DNA of 6,038 nucleotides from Gammaproteobacteria bacterium. GTDB lineage: Bacteria > Pseudomonadota > Gammaproteobacteria > UBA6429 > Thiohalophilaceae. Under the pieces are notes generated by a model that worked only from the letters and a program-made list of their open reading frames with translations, was not told the origin of the DNA and did not search any database. Each line of letters begins with the position of its first letter. The first letter of the stretch is position 1. The stretch spans positions 1 to 6,038 of the forward strand of contig JAHEIJ010000147.1 of the NCBI GenBank assembly GCA_024639445.1. The letters run 5' to 3'. Positions 4,125-6,038 of the stretch are shown here, in pieces. Both the position numbers and the translations under genes were made by a program.

Positions 4125-6038
4125 ATGACGTTACCGAAGGCATTAACTCCCGCGCAACTCTATACGGTTTGCGATCTTAGCCAGTTAAATTTCACTACTA
4201 CGGAAGAGTTGCAGGCGTTTGATGGCATCCTCGGTCAGGCACGTGCGGTTGAAGCTTTGCAATTTGGTGTCGGAATAAAACAGGAAGGGTATAACCTGTT
4301 TGTGCTGGGCCCTTCGGGAGTCGGCAAACACAGTCTGATTCGACAATACCTCGAACAACAATCCCAACAAGCGACCACCCCTTTTGATTGGGTTTATGTG
4401 GCGAACTTCAATGATGCGCAAAAGCCGCGCGCGATTGAACTGCCCGCCGGACGAGGTATTGAGCTCAAGCGGGACATGCAGCAGTTAATTAATGATCTGC
4501 ACTCCGCGATCCCCGGTGCATTTGACACAGAACAATATCAACATCGTCACCAGAAACTACAGGATGCCTTGCAGGAAGATACCCGGGAGGCGTTTGAAAA
4601 ATTGACCCAAGAGGCATTGGAACACAACGTCATTGTTCTGCGTGGTGAAGAGCAAATAACATTTGTGCCGGCCAAGGACGATAAACCGATGACTCAGGAA
4701 GAGTATGATGCGCTTGATGACAATGAGCGCGACCGCCTGGATGCAGCCATCAAGCAACTGGAAGAGAAATTACGTCAGTTTTTTAAACAACGGCAGCAGT
4801 GGCAGGCAGAGCTGCGGGAAAACCTCAGAACACTTAACCGCGAAGTCGGGATGTTTGCCGTTGGGCACCTGATTGAGGAAGTGCGCCATAAATATGCCGA
4901 AGTGCAGGAGGTTGCCGAATACCTTGACGAGGTGCAGGAAGATGTCATTGAAAACCTGTTTATGTTTTTCCCGGAGCGTGCAGGAGCAATATTTGAGAGA
5001 AGCCGCGAGGAACCCATTTTTAGAAACTATCAGGTGAATGTGCTGGTCACGAATGCGCCTGATTCAGGTGCGCCGGTGGTGTTTGAAGACGCGCCGCGCT
5101 ATCAGAACCTGGTCGGACGGATCGAGCATATCTCCCAGATGGGAACCCTGGTCACTGACTATACGCTGATCAAGCCGGGGGCTCTGCATAAGGCCAATGG
5201 GGGTTACCTGATCATTGATGCATTGAAACTGTTGCAACAACCTTATGCCTGGGAGGGTTTGAAGCAGGCCTTATCCGCTAAGTGCATCCGAATCCAGTCA
5301 CTTGGGGAAATTTATAGTTTGATCAGTACCGTTTCGTTGGAGCCGGAAGCCATTCCACTGGATATAAAGGTCGTGCTGGTGGGTGAGCGTATGTTGTATT
5401 ACTTGCTGACGGACTACGATCCCGAGTTTGCTGAATTATTCAAAGTAGCAGCCGATTTTGAAGACACCATCGATCGCAGCAGTGAGCATTATCAACTCTA
5501 TGCCCAGTTGATCTCAGCCTTGGCTGAGCGTAACGAGCTACTACCATTTGAACGCCCGGCAGTGGAACGGGTGATCGAGCATAGTAGCCGCATGGCTGAG
5601 GATGTGGAGAAACTCTCCATGCATATCCTGAGCGTTGCCGATTTATTACGTGAAGCCGATTACTGGGCACGCCAGGATGATGCCACACTCGTTAGTCGGC
5701 AGGCGGTGCAAACGGCGATTGATAAGCAGATTTACCGTGCGGATCGGATTCGGCAGCGTTACCTGGAAGAGTTCCGGCGTGGCACGCTGTTGCTGGATAC
5801 CAGCGGAGAAACCATCGGTCAGGTCAATGGCCTGGTGGTGATTCAACTCAATAATATTTCCTTTGGCCAACCCTCGCGTATTACCGCCACTGCCCGGCTC
5901 GGTGAAGGGGAGGTCGTGGACATTGAGCGCGAAGTCGAACTCGGCGGCGCGATCCATTCCAAAGGTGTTTTTATTCTGTCAGCCTTTTTGGGGGCGCGTT
6001 ATGCCCACAATAAACCCCTGTCCCTGGCCGCGACCCTG
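4125..6038 (+). CDS. Lon-family (LonB-like, AAA_32) ATP-dependent protease, C-terminus outside window
   Basis: An unbroken frame of 638 codons runs from ATG 4125 to the last base. The protein combines an AAA+ ATPase with a Lon (S16) protease domain and should unfold and degrade cytoplasmic proteins. Landmarks are FDGILGQARAVEALQFG (32-48), the P-loop GPSGVGKH (62-69), and a long charged, probably coiled-coil insertion (about 135-275). Then come the AAA_32-typical YQNLVGRIEH (326-335), TLIKPGALHKANGGYLIIDA (347-366; Walker B-like end) and DIKVVLVGE (413-421). The protease domain begins near 565 with GQVNGLVV and includes EREVELGGAIHSKGVFILSA (601-620). The window ends at LSLAATL, just before the expected catalytic Ser; the Lys of the dyad is also outside. 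Unlike housekeeping Lon there is no N-terminal substrate-binding LAN domain. No Shine-Dalgarno is visible, so translation may be coupled to the gene 9 bp upstream. Confidence 0.93.
   Translation, partial: MTLPKALTPAQLYTVCDLSQLNFTTTEELQAFDGILGQARAVEALQFGVGIKQEGYNLFVLGPSGVGKHSLIRQYLEQQSQQATTPFDWVYVANFNDAQKPRAIELPAGRGIELKRDMQQLINDLHSAIPGAFDTEQYQHRHQKLQDALQEDTREAFEKLTQEALEHNVIVLRGEEQITFVPAKDDKPMTQEEYDALDDNERDRLDAAIKQLEEKLRQFFKQRQQWQAELRENLRTLNREVGMFAVGHLIEEVRHKYAEVQEVAEYLDEVQEDVIENLFMFFPERAGAIFERSREEPIFRNYQVNVLVTNAPDSGAPVVFEDAPRYQNLVGRIEHISQMGTLVTDYTLIKPGALHKANGGYLIIDALKLLQQPYAWEGLKQALSAKCIRIQSLGEIYSLISTVSLEPEAIPLDIKVVLVGERMLYYLLTDYDPEFAELFKVAADFEDTIDRSSEHYQLYAQLISALAERNELLPFERPAVERVIEHSSRMAEDVEKLSMHILSVADLLREADYWARQDDATLVSRQAVQTAIDKQIYRADRIRQRYLEEFRRGTLLLDTSGETIGQVNGLVVIQLNNISFGQPSRITATARLGEGEVVDIEREVELGGAIHSKGVFILSAFLGARYAHNKPLSLAATL

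Overview
The window looks like chromosome from a gammaproteobacterium-like organism of moderate GC. This rests on gene families (a DUF3379-type anti-sigma protein, an IscR-like Rrf2 regulator, a DUF2282/DUF692/DUF2063 bufferin operon) and on the even base composition; no rRNA or tRNA is present to fix the taxonomy. I see no CRISPR array, insertion sequence or tRNA.

Left part (1-2732): a bufferin-type locus with its own regulator. On the minus strand, reading leftward, are bufA (a small secreted precursor with four cysteines, DUF2282), bufB (DUF692 multinuclear-iron peptide-modifying enzyme) and the 5' end of bufC (DUF2063 partner protein, cut by the window edge). bufA and bufB abut exactly, and bufB and bufC overlap by 11 bp. 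Divergently, on the plus strand, lie an ECF sigma factor and, 3 bp after it, a one-pass membrane protein with a zinc anti-sigma motif (H-x3-C-x2-C), a DUF3379-like family member. A good ECF-type promoter (TGTAAGG, 17 bp, GTCTAAT) faces bufA. The likely model is that a metal or thiol/envelope signal releases the sigma factor, which then transcribes bufABC. The secreted, modified peptide would bind copper or a similar soft metal in the periplasm. The function is inferred from homologous systems.

Middle (2733-3371): a convergent Rrf2/IscR-like repressor gene on the minus strand ends in a clear Rho-independent terminator. The protein keeps the IscR DNA-binding part and the ligand-equivalent histidine but has no cysteine at all, so it cannot hold a cluster in the IscR way. 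Its upstream region, shared with the next divergent gene, holds a perfect 14-bp palindrome and repeated TATGGT words.

Right part (3372-6038): a DUF6499/DUF2285-type protein (a family often annotated as a DNA-binding regulator and common on integrative elements) is followed after 9 bp by a Lon-family ATPase-protease of the AAA_32/LonB-like type. The Lon frame is open for 638 codons to the window edge and stops just before the expected catalytic serine. The two genes probably form one transcription unit.
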